Source: JAYRWD01 sp041918255
GTDB taxonomy: Bacteria > Patescibacteriota > Dojkabacteria > B142 > WJKM01
Assembly (NCBI GenBank): GCA_041918255.1
Contig: JAYRWD010000033.1
Location: 1-21,640 of the forward strand
Reading direction: 5' to 3'
DNA: 21,640 nucleotides
Made by a program: the position numbers and the translations under genes. Within the stretch, counting starts at the first letter, position 1, and every line of letters starts with the position of its first letter. Below the pieces are notes generated by a model. It did not search any database, was not told the origin of the DNA, and saw only the letters and a program-made list of their open reading frames with translations. Positions 1 to 7,142 of this stretch are shown piece after piece.

Positions 1-1
1 G

Positions 2-250
2 ATAGATTTTCGTGCGATGTTTCCCAGTATGTTAATCTGGTTAGTGATCGGTTTCACTATGCCAGGGATTAGCGGTTGGGGTCATATCGGCGGGTTCATA
101 ATAGGAGTTATATTAGGTATTGTATTGCCTACTCTCAATTCATTTGAGGGTGAAAGAAAGTTCGGACGCATGAAATATAGTGCATATATTCTTTTGGCTC
201 TTACGGTCTTTAGTTATGCTTCTTTGCTATACTGGCTATTTGTTAGTTAA
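2..250 (+). CDS. Rhomboid-family intramembrane serine protease, C-terminal part (5' end outside window)
   Basis: The reading frame is open from base 2, so the gene begins upstream of the window; the first internal ATG at 17 is probably not the start. The visible part is the end of a rhomboid protease, a membrane enzyme that cuts other membrane proteins within the bilayer. The segment GHIGGFIIG matches the helix that carries the catalytic His of the Ser-His dyad and its small-residue packing motif. A charged loop and one more hydrophobic helix follow before the TAA stop. The helix bearing the catalytic Ser (GxSG) lies outside the window and cannot be checked. Family assignment is fairly sure; activity is unknown. 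Confidence 0.8.
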   Translation: MDFRAMFPSMLIWLVIGFTMPGISGWGHIGGFIIGVILGIVLPTLNSFEGERKFGRMKYSAYILLALTVFSYASLLYWLFVS

Positions 251-405
251 CGGAATTGGACAAGGTGGATTGTCAAGGTCCTTACACTGAGGGATAACTT
301 TCCATATTAAGCTGACGAAATAACAGTGATAATCGTTCGTACTGAAATATTTTAATAACCTTGTTTAAGGTTCACTCTATTTCATATATTTTTAATTTTG
401 CTTTT

Positions 406-978
406 ATGATAATCGCGATAGTAGGTTCCCCGGGGTCAGGTAAAGACACACAAAGCGCTTTGCTTCAAAATAAATTTGGACTCTCAATAATTGCAACCGG
501 AAAGCTGATGAGAGACGAGATTGCGAAAGGTACTAAGTTTGGCGAAGAGATTATGAGCTATATAGGCAAGGGACAGTGGTTGCCAGATGATATGACGGTC
601 AAATTATTGAAAGACAGATTGAATGAAATACCAAGTGGAGAGGGCTTTATTCTAAATGGATTTCCTCGTACTTTCGAACAGATTGCAATATTAGACAAAA
701 TTCTAGCAGATAGGGGCGAAATATTAGATAGGGTGATTCATTTGGTTTTGCCGGAAAAGGTTGCGTTGCAAAGGATGCAAATGCAGGTCCCAGGGGGTCA
801 GGCAAGACCGGATTCTAGCGAAGAAGCTCAAAAGTCTCGTTTGAAATTTCATAACTCAACTGTGCAACCAATATTGGAAGCGTATAGGTCACGTGGTCTG
901 ATTAGTGATATTGATTCTACTCCAAGTATTGAGAAGGTCTATGAGGAGATCCTGAAGGTATTAGCTCAAAATCCATAA
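406..978 (+). CDS. adk: Adenylate kinase (short-LID nucleoside monophosphate kinase)
   Basis: Cytoplasmic kinase expected to convert ATP + AMP to 2 ADP. I start at the ATG at 406 because the family begins directly with the first beta strand and P-loop; a TTG at 361 would add 15 unsupported residues. Of 190 residues, the P-loop GSPGSGKDT is at 7-15, the NMP-binding segment TGKLMR at 31-36, NGFPR at 84-88, and the short-LID and following helix at about 129-160. Deviations from the usual pattern: the canonical DGFPR motif has Asn for Asp, the P-loop has Asp where Gly is usual (GKGT), and the LID reads GQARPDS rather than GRxRxDD. AMP specificity is therefore not certain, and another NMP kinase is possible. 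No Shine-Dalgarno is visible. Confidence 0.88.
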   Translation: MIIAIVGSPGSGKDTQSALLQNKFGLSIIATGKLMRDEIAKGTKFGEEIMSYIGKGQWLPDDMTVKLLKDRLNEIPSGEGFILNGFPRTFEQIAILDKILADRGEILDRVIHLVLPEKVALQRMQMQVPGGQARPDSSEEAQKSRLKFHNSTVQPILEAYRSRGLISDIDSTPSIEKVYEEILKVLAQNP

Positions 979-1154
979 GTGGAATCGCGTTGTATGTGGT
1001 CAATATTAGACTCAATATGAGATTACATTCCGTCTACTCTGTTACCTTTCCTGGCGATCCAGCCGGGCAGATATCGAAGAGTAGGGATAAGGGATACAGA
1101 ATTGTTGTTCCTCGATATATTTATTATTTTTTCTGCATTTCGTATAAAAATCAA

Positions 1155-1820
1155 TTATTCAATTTGTTGTTTCCGATGCTCTAACCTCCATTTATTTATG
1201 CTTAAATGATTTCCACCAAGCAAAATACCGGGTACTTTAAGTGTGGTCGTAGCATCTAATTCAAAACTAGCAGGTCGCGTGAACTGGGGGTATTGAATAG
1301 TAACATCGTCTTCGTAATATGAATCTGAAACTGGAGACGCATCATTTCCAAGCACCCCGGGTAAGAGTCTAATTATAGCGTCAGTTAAAACCATCGTTGG
1401 TAATTCGCCCCCCGTTAGTACGTAATTTCCGATACTAATATTTCTATTTGTAAGGTAATCAAGTATCCGCTGGTCAAATCCTTCATAATGTCCTGCCAGA
1501 AGAATTAAATGTGTTTTAGTAGCTAGTTCCTTTGCTATAGATTGTTTCAATAATTGTCCTTTAGCGCTGAGAGCTACTACATAACTTTGTTTAGTTTCCA
1601 GTGATTTTAAAGCATTGAAAATAGGTTCGATCATAAGTACCATACCAGCCCCACCACCAAAAGGTCGATCATCGACTTGTTTGTATTTTCCAAGTCCCCA
1701 TTTTCGGAGGTTATGGAATTCTATCTTAACTAAACCGCTTTCTTGGGCCTTTCCGATCATACTGTATCTTAGGGGTCCTTCAAACATCTCTGGAAACAAC
1801 GTGATAATATCGATTTTCAT
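1155..1820 (-). CDS. trmD: tRNA (guanine37-N1)-methyltransferase TrmD
   Basis: SPOUT-class enzyme that methylates G37 next to the anticodon using S-adenosylmethionine, preventing +1 frameshifting. I choose the ATG at 1820 because MKIDIITLFPEMF is the standard family N-terminus; an ATG at 1829 would add three residues. Clear motifs: the Gly-rich segment after DDRPFGGG (51-58), GHYEGFDQR at 110-118, and the knotted SAM-binding region SIGNYVLTGGEL at 129-140 followed by a hydrophobic helix and LLPGVLG. SDSYYED carries the expected catalytic Asp and PQFTRP follows. Length (221 aa) is close to normal. It is the last gene of the operon with coaE, the hydrolase and murF, starting 15 bp after the murF stop. 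Confidence 0.95.
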   Translation of the reverse strand: MKIDIITLFPEMFEGPLRYSMIGKAQESGLVKIEFHNLRKWGLGKYKQVDDRPFGGGAGMVLMIEPIFNALKSLETKQSYVVALSAKGQLLKQSIAKELATKTHLILLAGHYEGFDQRILDYLTNRNISIGNYVLTGGELPTMVLTDAIIRLLPGVLGNDASPVSDSYYEDDVTIQYPQFTRPASFELDATTTLKVPGILLGGNHLSINKWRLEHRKQQIE

Positions 1821-1835
1821 AATAGGCATTGTAGG

Positions 1836-3614
1836 TTATTTAACATGTTTTAGGATTGTTTTCCAAATCATCGGGTGTACCCTTCCTTCAATTAAAAGCG
1901 CTACATCTTCGTATTTGAATTCCGAAAGGATTGAAAGCATTTTTTTAGTTGACTCGACGTATGTGACTTTTGTTCGTTCTCCGTCGAGAAATTGTTTATA
2001 TAGCAATTCGTCCGAAGTAATAAGTTCGTCGGCATATTTTTCTATTAATTTACTTAGATTGAAGTATACTTCTACAATTTCTTTCCCGATTTCTTGTATG
2101 CCTTTAGTAATAACAACTTTTCGCGAGGCTTTGATTTTCGATAAAGCAATTAAGGCACTATCAAATCCCTGAGGATTGGACGTATAGCCATCATCAATGA
2201 TATTCACATTATTTTTAAAACGCAAGATTTTAAAATGGGTAATTTCAAAAGTTGTTTGTGAGAGTCGATTAATAATTTGTTCGATCGTGAGTCCAAGCGC
2301 GAGAGCACCTGCCATTGCGGGTAACAAGTTTGCCAATATATGTTGGGCCGGGAGGTAAGTACTGGCGGGGTATTCTTTTCCATTGAAATAAATCGTAAAT
2401 GAAACCTTATCATCTGTCCAATGGATATTCGAAAGTCCTAGGAAACCCTGTTTTTCTCCGAGTGGTTGTTGCGGTAGGGTGTTGCTTTGACTAAAAAATA
2501 TACAGGGTAAGTCTGTAAGACTAGACATAGAGTATGTCAGTGGATTATCTGCGTTTAAAATGATATGGCCTGAAGATTTCGTCCCAAGGATAAGCTCTGA
2601 TTTTGCCTGTTTAATATTTTCAAGCGATCCAAATATATCCAGGTGGGCTTTGCCCACTGTAGTAACGATTGATATATCTGGAGGGGCCATTCGTGTAATT
2701 TGTGAAATCTCGCCTTTCTTATATGCGCCTGCTTCAGCAATAAAAACATCGGTCGAGTTAGTTATCTTTTTGAGTATATTCAAAGCAACACCGACGGCTG
2801 TATTATTATTTCCATCTGTGGATTCGGTATGGAATTTTTTTTCTATCAACTTATGGAGTATTTCTTTAGTGGTAGTTTTACCATAACTTCCAGTTATTCC
2901 AACAATTTTAAGTTTGGGTAGGCTTCTAATCTTGCGTGTAGCTCTAAAGATAAGCCATTGTTGTCTTAGTAGCGCGAGTGGGCTTGTGACTGTTACGGCA
3001 ATAAAGACAATTAAGGGGCTGAATCCTGTAATCAATGCTGGCGCGAAGGCAGACCAGGCGATAAGATAGGTAGATGCAGATATTGAACGCTCATTTGTTC
3101 GTACGCTTGACCACGAGTGATTTAAAACAACATCATAGGGGGAAAATTCAGATTGTTGTGTTACGATGGTCGCAAAGTTTAATTCCTCCACTGGTAATCT
3201 ACTTGTAAAAGAATAAATCCAGAAAAGGGGAAACAAAATTAACGCAAGAGATAAAAATACTATCATGAAATTTCTTGGGCTTAATCTGGGGAGATAGAAA
3301 TCACCGAAAAGGACTTTACTGGTCTGTCTGAAACCTAACCAGAGCGATATAGTCAAAACAAGAAGGCTAATCAACATAATTTGGGTTGGAGAAATTGCCA
3401 CAAGTATGCCTGAAAATAAATATAGAAGAAATGGTGTAGAGGATAGGAAGAATTTGAATTTATTCGTTCTGTACTTATTTTTAACCCAAGAGAGAACACG
3501 ATCGGATCGGTATTCCTTGATTTGCCAAAACACTGTTTGTTCAAGAGTCGCGATAAGGTAGACTAAAGCAATTGGTACCCAAAAGATTAAACTTGTAAGA
3601 ATCGCGGTATTCAT
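1836..3614 (-). CDS. murF: Membrane-fused Mur ligase, MurF-like (UDP-MurNAc-tripeptide--D-Ala-D-Ala ligase type)
   Basis: 592 residues, well above the roughly 450 usual for MurF. Residues 1-225 form an added N-terminal membrane domain with hydrophobic helices at about 5-28, 55-75, 77-95, 115-137 and 183-217. The rest is a Mur ligase: P-loop GSYGKTT at 242-248, Glu-Ala-Gly at 294-296, AHLDIFGS at 323-330 with a candidate carbamylated Lys at 338 (AKSE), NADN at 354-357, and IDDGYTSNPQGF at 473-484, the MurF-type DDxYNANP signature. It should add D-Ala-D-Ala (or a similar dipeptide) to the peptidoglycan precursor at the inner membrane face. C-terminal motifs are looser than in classical MurF, so substrate is inferred. 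It lies 14 bp after the hydrolase in the same operon. Confidence 0.87.
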   Translation of the reverse strand: MNTAILTSLIFWVPIALVYLIATLEQTVFWQIKEYRSDRVLSWVKNKYRTNKFKFFLSSTPFLLYLFSGILVAISPTQIMLISLLVLTISLWLGFRQTSKVLFGDFYLPRLSPRNFMIVFLSLALILFPLFWIYSFTSRLPVEELNFATIVTQQSEFSPYDVVLNHSWSSVRTNERSISASTYLIAWSAFAPALITGFSPLIVFIAVTVTSPLALLRQQWLIFRATRKIRSLPKLKIVGITGSYGKTTTKEILHKLIEKKFHTESTDGNNNTAVGVALNILKKITNSTDVFIAEAGAYKKGEISQITRMAPPDISIVTTVGKAHLDIFGSLENIKQAKSELILGTKSSGHIILNADNPLTYSMSSLTDLPCIFFSQSNTLPQQPLGEKQGFLGLSNIHWTDDKVSFTIYFNGKEYPASTYLPAQHILANLLPAMAGALALGLTIEQIINRLSQTTFEITHFKILRFKNNVNIIDDGYTSNPQGFDSALIALSKIKASRKVVITKGIQEIGKEIVEVYFNLSKLIEKYADELITSDELLYKQFLDGERTKVTYVESTKKMLSILSEFKYEDVALLIEGRVHPMIWKTILKHVK

Positions 3615-3628
3615 ATCGAAAGTTTAAA

Positions 3629-4390
3629 TTAAAGTTTAGTTTGAAGCCAATCGACAATAAAAGGTACAACCATAGATGAATGGAAAATCGGTAAGCCATG
3701 TCCTGTGTTTGGGATTTGGATATACTGAGAGTTTTTGATCATATAATGAAGTTTTACTCCTAATGTGGCAGGTATATATCGGTCTTTATCACCCCAGATG
3801 ATTAGGGTGGGACAGCGAACTTGATAGACAAGGTCATCGAAGTACTCGGAAACTATGGCAATAAAGATATTTTTAAGATCACCGGCCGTTTCATAATCAT
3901 GTTCACGCAATAATTTATACACAAGGGTTTTTAAAAATTTATTGTTCTTGATCTCTTTAGGAATAAAATTTGAAAATTTTTTGGTGATAGACTTCAGTAG
4001 GGGAAGGGTCGGTTTCAGAACTGAAGGACTAATCAGGATCAACCCGGCTACTCGTCCTGGGTCTTCTAGTGTCATTTTTACGGCTATTTTCCCCCCAAAT
4101 GAGTGACCAAGTATGAGTGCTTTTCGCACGTGTTGAGAATCTAGAAATTTAAATACATACTGCGCGAAGTCATGCGTATTTTGAATCGTGTTATTGAGCG
4201 GAGTATCTCCGAAACCCGGCATCTCAAGAACATAAATGATCTTATCTGTTTTCAAAGAGAGCAACTCTGCTAAAGACTTTAAACTTTGTATCGAACCTCC
4301 CCATCCATGTAAAAGAACAATGGTGCCGTTAGCTGATTTCGACTGCGCGCCAAATTTCAAATAATTAAAGATATAATTATCATTCACCAT
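3629..4390 (-). CDS. Alpha/beta-hydrolase fold protein
   Basis: A 253-residue hydrolase of the haloperoxidase/lipase-like superfamily; the substrate cannot be read from sequence. The oxyanion-hole segment HGWGG is at 28-32, the nucleophile elbow GHSFGG places Ser97, the acid is Asp203 in WGDKDRYIP, and the base is His231 in NTGHG, so the catalytic triad looks complete. The region between the elbow and the acid is a helical cap. I start at the ATG at 4390 (MVNDNY), which overlaps the 3' end of coaE by 11 bp and suggests translational coupling. A longer frame back to 4435 is open but would read through the coaE end. Position between coaE and murF suggests constitutive expression, not a defined pathway. 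Confidence 0.85.
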   Translation of the reverse strand: MVNDNYIFNYLKFGAQSKSANGTIVLLHGWGGSIQSLKSLAELLSLKTDKIIYVLEMPGFGDTPLNNTIQNTHDFAQYVFKFLDSQHVRKALILGHSFGGKIAVKMTLEDPGRVAGLILISPSVLKPTLPLLKSITKKFSNFIPKEIKNNKFLKTLVYKLLREHDYETAGDLKNIFIAIVSEYFDDLVYQVRCPTLIIWGDKDRYIPATLGVKLHYMIKNSQYIQIPNTGHGLPIFHSSMVVPFIVDWLQTKL

Positions 4391-4979
4391 GTTGTTGTTT
4401 TTGATTTTGTATTTTTTGCTTAGTGATTTCCTCAAATAATCTGCCTACATCAAATTTTAGATCGTGTATGCTAGATTTATTTTCAAGTATAAAGGTTGCG
4501 TTTCTTCCCAAACGTTGCCAGTTCCATAAGTTGTTGATCAAATATTTGGGATAACGCTTTAATAATCTTTTATAAGCAACACGTTTTGGAGTGATTACAT
4601 GTATAGTTATGTCGAAGAGGGATTGTATATCCTGCTCGATGGGATTTGAAGACTCGATAATCAAATCTTTATCCTCGAGCGCGGCACTAAGTGTTTTGAG
4701 CATCTCTCCGACCTGCTTATCAAAGTAATCGCTGAAAACCCCGAGTCGAACAGTGTCTTGGCAAACAGCCAACATTAACTTATTTCGGTCTAATCGCTTA
4801 TTCTTCTTCTGGATTCGACGCCCAAAAGTTTTTGTTAGAAGATCTATATTTTCGGGTCTTTGCGCAATTTGTAATCTGATTTTGTCTGCATCTAGGTGCT
4901 GACATTTTAATTTTCGTTTCAAATACTTCGCCACATGCGATTTGCCAGTCCCGATTTTGCCTATTATTCCGATAATCAT
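4380..4979 (-). CDS. coaE: Dephospho-CoA kinase-like P-loop kinase
   Basis: Dephospho-CoA kinase phosphorylates the 3'-hydroxyl of dephospho-CoA, the last step of coenzyme A synthesis. The 199-residue protein has the P-loop GKIGTGKS at 7-14 right at the N-terminus, the DAD motif at 30-32 (QHLDADKIR), then FGRRI followed by LDRNKL at 63-68, all in the order seen in CoaE. Length is normal. The central segment holding the acceptor-site residues is divergent, so another small-molecule kinase of this fold is possible. It is the first gene of the minus-strand operon, with no Shine-Dalgarno in its A/T-rich leader. It ends in UGA inside the overlap with the hydrolase gene, which shows UGA acting as a normal stop here. 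Confidence 0.8.
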   Translation of the reverse strand: MIIGIIGKIGTGKSHVAKYLKRKLKCQHLDADKIRLQIAQRPENIDLLTKTFGRRIQKKNKRLDRNKLMLAVCQDTVRLGVFSDYFDKQVGEMLKTLSAALEDKDLIIESSNPIEQDIQSLFDITIHVITPKRVAYKRLLKRYPKYLINNLWNWQRLGRNATFILENKSSIHDLKFDVGRLFEEITKQKIQNQKQQHGE

Positions 4980-5151
4980 AAATTTAATTTTTCCAAAAGG
5001 CAGTGTGTGTTATAAATAATATTAGAATCTGCTAATATAAAATATCAAAAAACAATTCTGATATATTTGATTTGAAAGGCTAGAGGTTAATTTCTATTTC
5101 TACTAACCCTAGCGTATTAAATTATAGCTTAATTCATCGGTTTGCAGAAAA

Positions 5152-5307
5152 ATGAATGTTTTATTCGCGAGGACCCAAAAAGCGCTGATTATACTTATAG
5201 GTATTTCAATTATAATCTGGCTGGCAACTGGTATCTTCAGATACTTCTACTTACGTTCTCTTAACAAACAAAATAGAAATTTTATAGATATTAGCCAGTT
5301 TGATTAG
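5152..5307 (+). CDS. Small single-pass membrane protein (51 aa), unrecognised
   Basis: Short open frame from ATG 5152 to TAG 5305-5307. The product has a short basic head (about residues 1-10), one hydrophobic helix at about 11-29, and a polar basic tail with RYFYLRSLNK and a final ISQFD. It resembles a small membrane anchor with the tail facing the cytoplasm. Its last codons overlap the TTG start of the formyltetrahydrofolate cyclo-ligase by 8 bp, which suggests that the two are co-translated. It fills the otherwise empty divergent spacer after coaE. I do not recognise a family. Support is the TM-like composition plus the overlap; it could still be a chance frame. Confidence 0.5.
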   Translation: MNVLFARTQKALIILIGISIIIWLATGIFRYFYLRSLNKQNRNFIDISQFD

Positions 5308-5887
5308 ACCTGTTTTCAAGCAAAAGTCGGTGGTTTTAGATAAATTAGTTGCGCGCGCTATTATATGTAATATTGGTGTTGATAATATTGGAGAGGCGAC
5401 TAGAAGTATTAATCGTACGTTGATTAAATTTTTCGGGACTTTTCCTAGAAGTTTAGAAGTTAATGAATCACGCTTGCTGACATTTCATCCATTCCCGGAT
5501 GAACCTGATATTAGTGAATTTAATTCGTGGTACGCTAGCAACATCTCTCCAATTTATTTTGCTGATACCCGCCGATTGGGCTATACTGCCGAGGATGGAA
5601 AGAGTGTTCTTTCAAGTAAATTTAGCAACTTTTCGTTTATTCTATTGCCTGGTTTGGCATTCACATTAGATGGAGATCGTCTCGGACGTGGGTTTGGGTG
5701 GTATGACAAAGTATTAGCAAAAGTAGATGAAACATGTTTAAGGATAGCAGTAACATGGAATTTACGAATTGTGACAGCGTTACCTATCGAAAAATTTGAT
5801 CAAAAAGTTGATGTGCTTGTGACAGAAGGGAGAATAGTTATATGTAGGGATAAGAATATTGGATACGAAGTGTTTATGGACAAATAA
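5300..5887 (+). CDS. 5-formyltetrahydrofolate cyclo-ligase family protein
   Basis: ATP-dependent conversion of 5-formyl-THF to 5,10-methenyl-THF, returning a storage folate to one-carbon metabolism. The signature is in the C-terminal half: PGLAFTLDGDRLGRG at 117-131 followed by WYDKVL, then TALPIEKFDQKVDVLVTE, matching the family's lP.e.hD..vd.vvTe pattern. Length is 195 aa, as usual. The N-terminal third is divergent and the expected KxxLR motif is not obvious, so catalytic competence is less certain than family membership. The first canonical start is TTG at 5300, inside the end of the upstream small ORF; a GTG at 5330 is the next option. No Shine-Dalgarno; translational coupling is the likely mode of initiation. 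Confidence 0.85.
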   Translation: MIRPVFKQKSVVLDKLVARAIICNIGVDNIGEATRSINRTLIKFFGTFPRSLEVNESRLLTFHPFPDEPDISEFNSWYASNISPIYFADTRRLGYTAEDGKSVLSSKFSNFSFILLPGLAFTLDGDRLGRGFGWYDKVLAKVDETCLRIAVTWNLRIVTALPIEKFDQKVDVLVTEGRIVICRDKNIGYEVFMDK

Positions 5888-5907
5888 AATTATAAACATT
5901 TATTGAA

Positions 5908-6216
5908 ATGGGGCGATTTACTCGACAAAAAGCAGATGATGTGTCCACAAAGCAGGACTTTGTTGCTGAAGCTGAGCTAGATTTTCATAATCGAGGCATT
6001 TTGAGTCCCCATGACGTAGAGTTTGAAACAGATATATTTTTAAGAGAACAGCAGATACTAGGCAAACGAATGGTTTTGGTCATAACGGGCAAAGGAAAAA
6101 TGGTTCGTCCGGTTATTGGGCGGTTTTTGAAAACGCATCCCGTTGTTATGGAATTCAAAACAGCGGGTTATTATAACGGACAAGATGGAGCATATGAGGT
6201 AATTTTGAAACTATAG
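5908..6216 (+). CDS. Smr-domain protein
   Basis: A 102-residue protein consisting almost entirely of a Smr (small MutS-related) domain, a fold found in nucleases that cut DNA junctions or RNA around stalled ribosomes. Seen: LDFHNRG at 24-30, corresponding to the LDLHG motif but with Asn for the Gly after His; a helix; then VLVITGKGK at 56-64 (usual HGKG, here TGKG); and a closing GQDGAYEVIL strand-turn-strand. There is no MutS or other domain attached. It follows the cyclo-ligase by 20 bp in the same direction and ends 24 bp before a convergent gene. Nuclease activity is not established, since the two conserved motifs are both slightly altered. Confidence 0.8.
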   Translation: MGRFTRQKADDVSTKQDFVAEAELDFHNRGILSPHDVEFETDIFLREQQILGKRMVLVITGKGKMVRPVIGRFLKTHPVVMEFKTAGYYNGQDGAYEVILKL

Positions 6217-6240
6217 ACCTTAGAGGTTAACCTGGCTGTA

Positions 6241-6621
6241 TTAGTTATTTCGGATTCGAATTATACCCAAAAGAAAGGACATAAAAATCAGGGGAATCAG
6301 ACTTGAGCTATAACTAAACCACCCGGTTAAAATGTATGAGGCGAAGTACAACTTTAAAAAACCCGTAATGATTGATATGGGTAATAACCATCCGATGATC
6401 CCAAGCGTCACTGTTTTTAGTAGTTTGAATAAAAAGTCAATAATTTCACCGATCATAAAGGCTAGGCTACCAATAATTCCCGAAACTAGCATTACATTCA
6501 TCGCTGGATCTGCCACTGGGCTGGGTGGATTCAATAATTCTATCCAAGTGAATTTCTTAAATACAAGAATCAATATAGAGGCTAGTAGGAAGTTTATTAA
6601 TAGTCTGAGAAAAGAGTTCAT
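6241..6621 (-). CDS. Four-TM membrane protein, possibly phage-holin-family-4-like
   Basis: 126 residues with four hydrophobic segments at about 5-22, 41-62, 67-90 and 95-122. The last two are broken by Gly/Pro in TLGIIGWLLP. N-terminal FLRLLINFLLAS and the overall topology recall the small bacterial 4-TM proteins named phage holin family 4 (Pfam PF04020); in most bacteria that family is chromosomal and of unknown function, not phage-derived. The match is by topology and a few residues only. There is no charged catalytic motif. It is convergent with the Smr gene and divergent from the receiver-like gene at 6712. Confidence 0.6.
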   Translation of the reverse strand: MNSFLRLLINFLLASILILVFKKFTWIELLNPPSPVADPAMNVMLVSGIIGSLAFMIGEIIDFLFKLLKTVTLGIIGWLLPISIITGFLKLYFASYILTGWFSYSSSLIPLIFMSFLLGIIRIRNN

Positions 6622-6643
6622 ACGTAAATTATTAAACTCAGTG

Positions 6644-6649
6644 TATAAT
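6644..6649 (+). promoter_or_regulatory. Candidate -10 box (TATAAT) for the receiver-like gene
   Basis: A perfect TATAAT lies in the 90-bp divergent spacer, about 62 bp before the ATG at 6712, so transcription would begin near 6656. No good -35 (TTGACA) is present at 16-18 bp; the A/T-rich context alone may suffice. Identification is by consensus only. Confidence 0.4.
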
Positions 6650-6695
6650 CATAAGCATTAACTTAGTCTATTTTAGTGTTAAGAGACAAATAAAT

Positions 6696-6704
6696 AAAGG
6701 AAAG
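6696..6704 (+). promoter_or_regulatory. Ribosome binding site of the receiver-like gene
   Basis: AAAGGAAAG ends 7 bp before the ATG at 6712. It is the only convincing Shine-Dalgarno sequence that I found ahead of any gene in this window; the other genes start after plain A/T-rich leaders. It fixes the start of the 140-residue protein. Confidence 0.6.
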
Positions 6705-6711
6705 AATAATT

Positions 6712-7134
6712 ATGACATCAAACGCCCCTTTGATATTTCAATTTGAAACAGATGAATTTTATCACTATACAGCTAACTTGGTATTATTTAATTTTGGACT
6801 TGAGCCCGCAAGATGGATAAAAGATAGAAAAGAGTTGAGGGAAATTATTGAAGAAATAGTGCAAGGCAGGGTGAAGCCAGATTTGGCTATCATTGATACC
6901 TATATAGGGTTGGGGCAGACTGATGGACAACGTATAGCCACTAAGCTGCGCGAACTGGTACCCGGTATCAAGGTAATCGGCTATTCAATCATTCCTACAG
7001 ATGATTGGGCGGATTTTGTCGCAGTCAAATCTAATAAGGATAATACAAAAACTATCGTAAAAGCATTAGAAGAAGCATTGGATCGAAAGTTTAATTACTC
7101 ACAACAAGCCGACCCAGAAGCTGGTAATATTTAA
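6712..7134 (+). CDS. Stand-alone response-regulator receiver-like protein
   Basis: 140 residues with the alternating beta/alpha pattern of a CheY-like receiver and no output domain. Candidate phosphoacceptor Asp62 sits at the end of the beta-3 strand LAIID. Ser92 in VIGYS corresponds to the conserved Thr/Ser, and Lys106 in VAVKS to the conserved Lys. The acidic pair expected near the end of beta-1 is not in register (FQFETDE gives Glu12 and Asp14), so metal binding and phosphorylation are doubtful. The last 15 residues (SQQADPEAGNI end) look disordered. No histidine kinase is in the window. It may be a pseudo-receiver or a small signalling adaptor. The start is fixed by an AAAGGAAAG ribosome binding site. 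It converges on map with only 8 bp between stops. Confidence 0.6.
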   Translation: MTSNAPLIFQFETDEFYHYTANLVLFNFGLEPARWIKDRKELREIIEEIVQGRVKPDLAIIDTYIGLGQTDGQRIATKLRELVPGIKVIGYSIIPTDDWADFVAVKSNKDNTKTIVKALEEALDRKFNYSQQADPEAGNI

Positions 7135-7142
7135 TTCAGTTC

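Noticed and set aside
357..372. AACCTT-GTTT-AAGGTT inverted repeat before adk
   Set aside because: Only 6 bp; no T-run and no evidence of function. It also covers the TTG that I rejected as the adk start.
1050..1067. Short hairpin CCTGGC / GCCGGG downstream of adk and trmD
   Set aside because: Six pairs with a wobble and no T-run on either strand, so not a supported terminator.
990..1184. 64-residue ORF after adk
   Set aside because: No family resemblance, no ribosome binding site, and it overlaps the end of trmD on the other strand.
1615..2172. 185-residue plus-strand ORF
   Set aside because: It is the complement of trmD and murF, both of which are certain.
5080..5112. Imperfect hairpin CTAGAGGTTA / TAACCCTAG between coaE and the 51-aa ORF
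   Set aside because: Nine pairs with a bulge and a 14-nt loop; no T-run and no known riboswitch pattern. Too weak to call.
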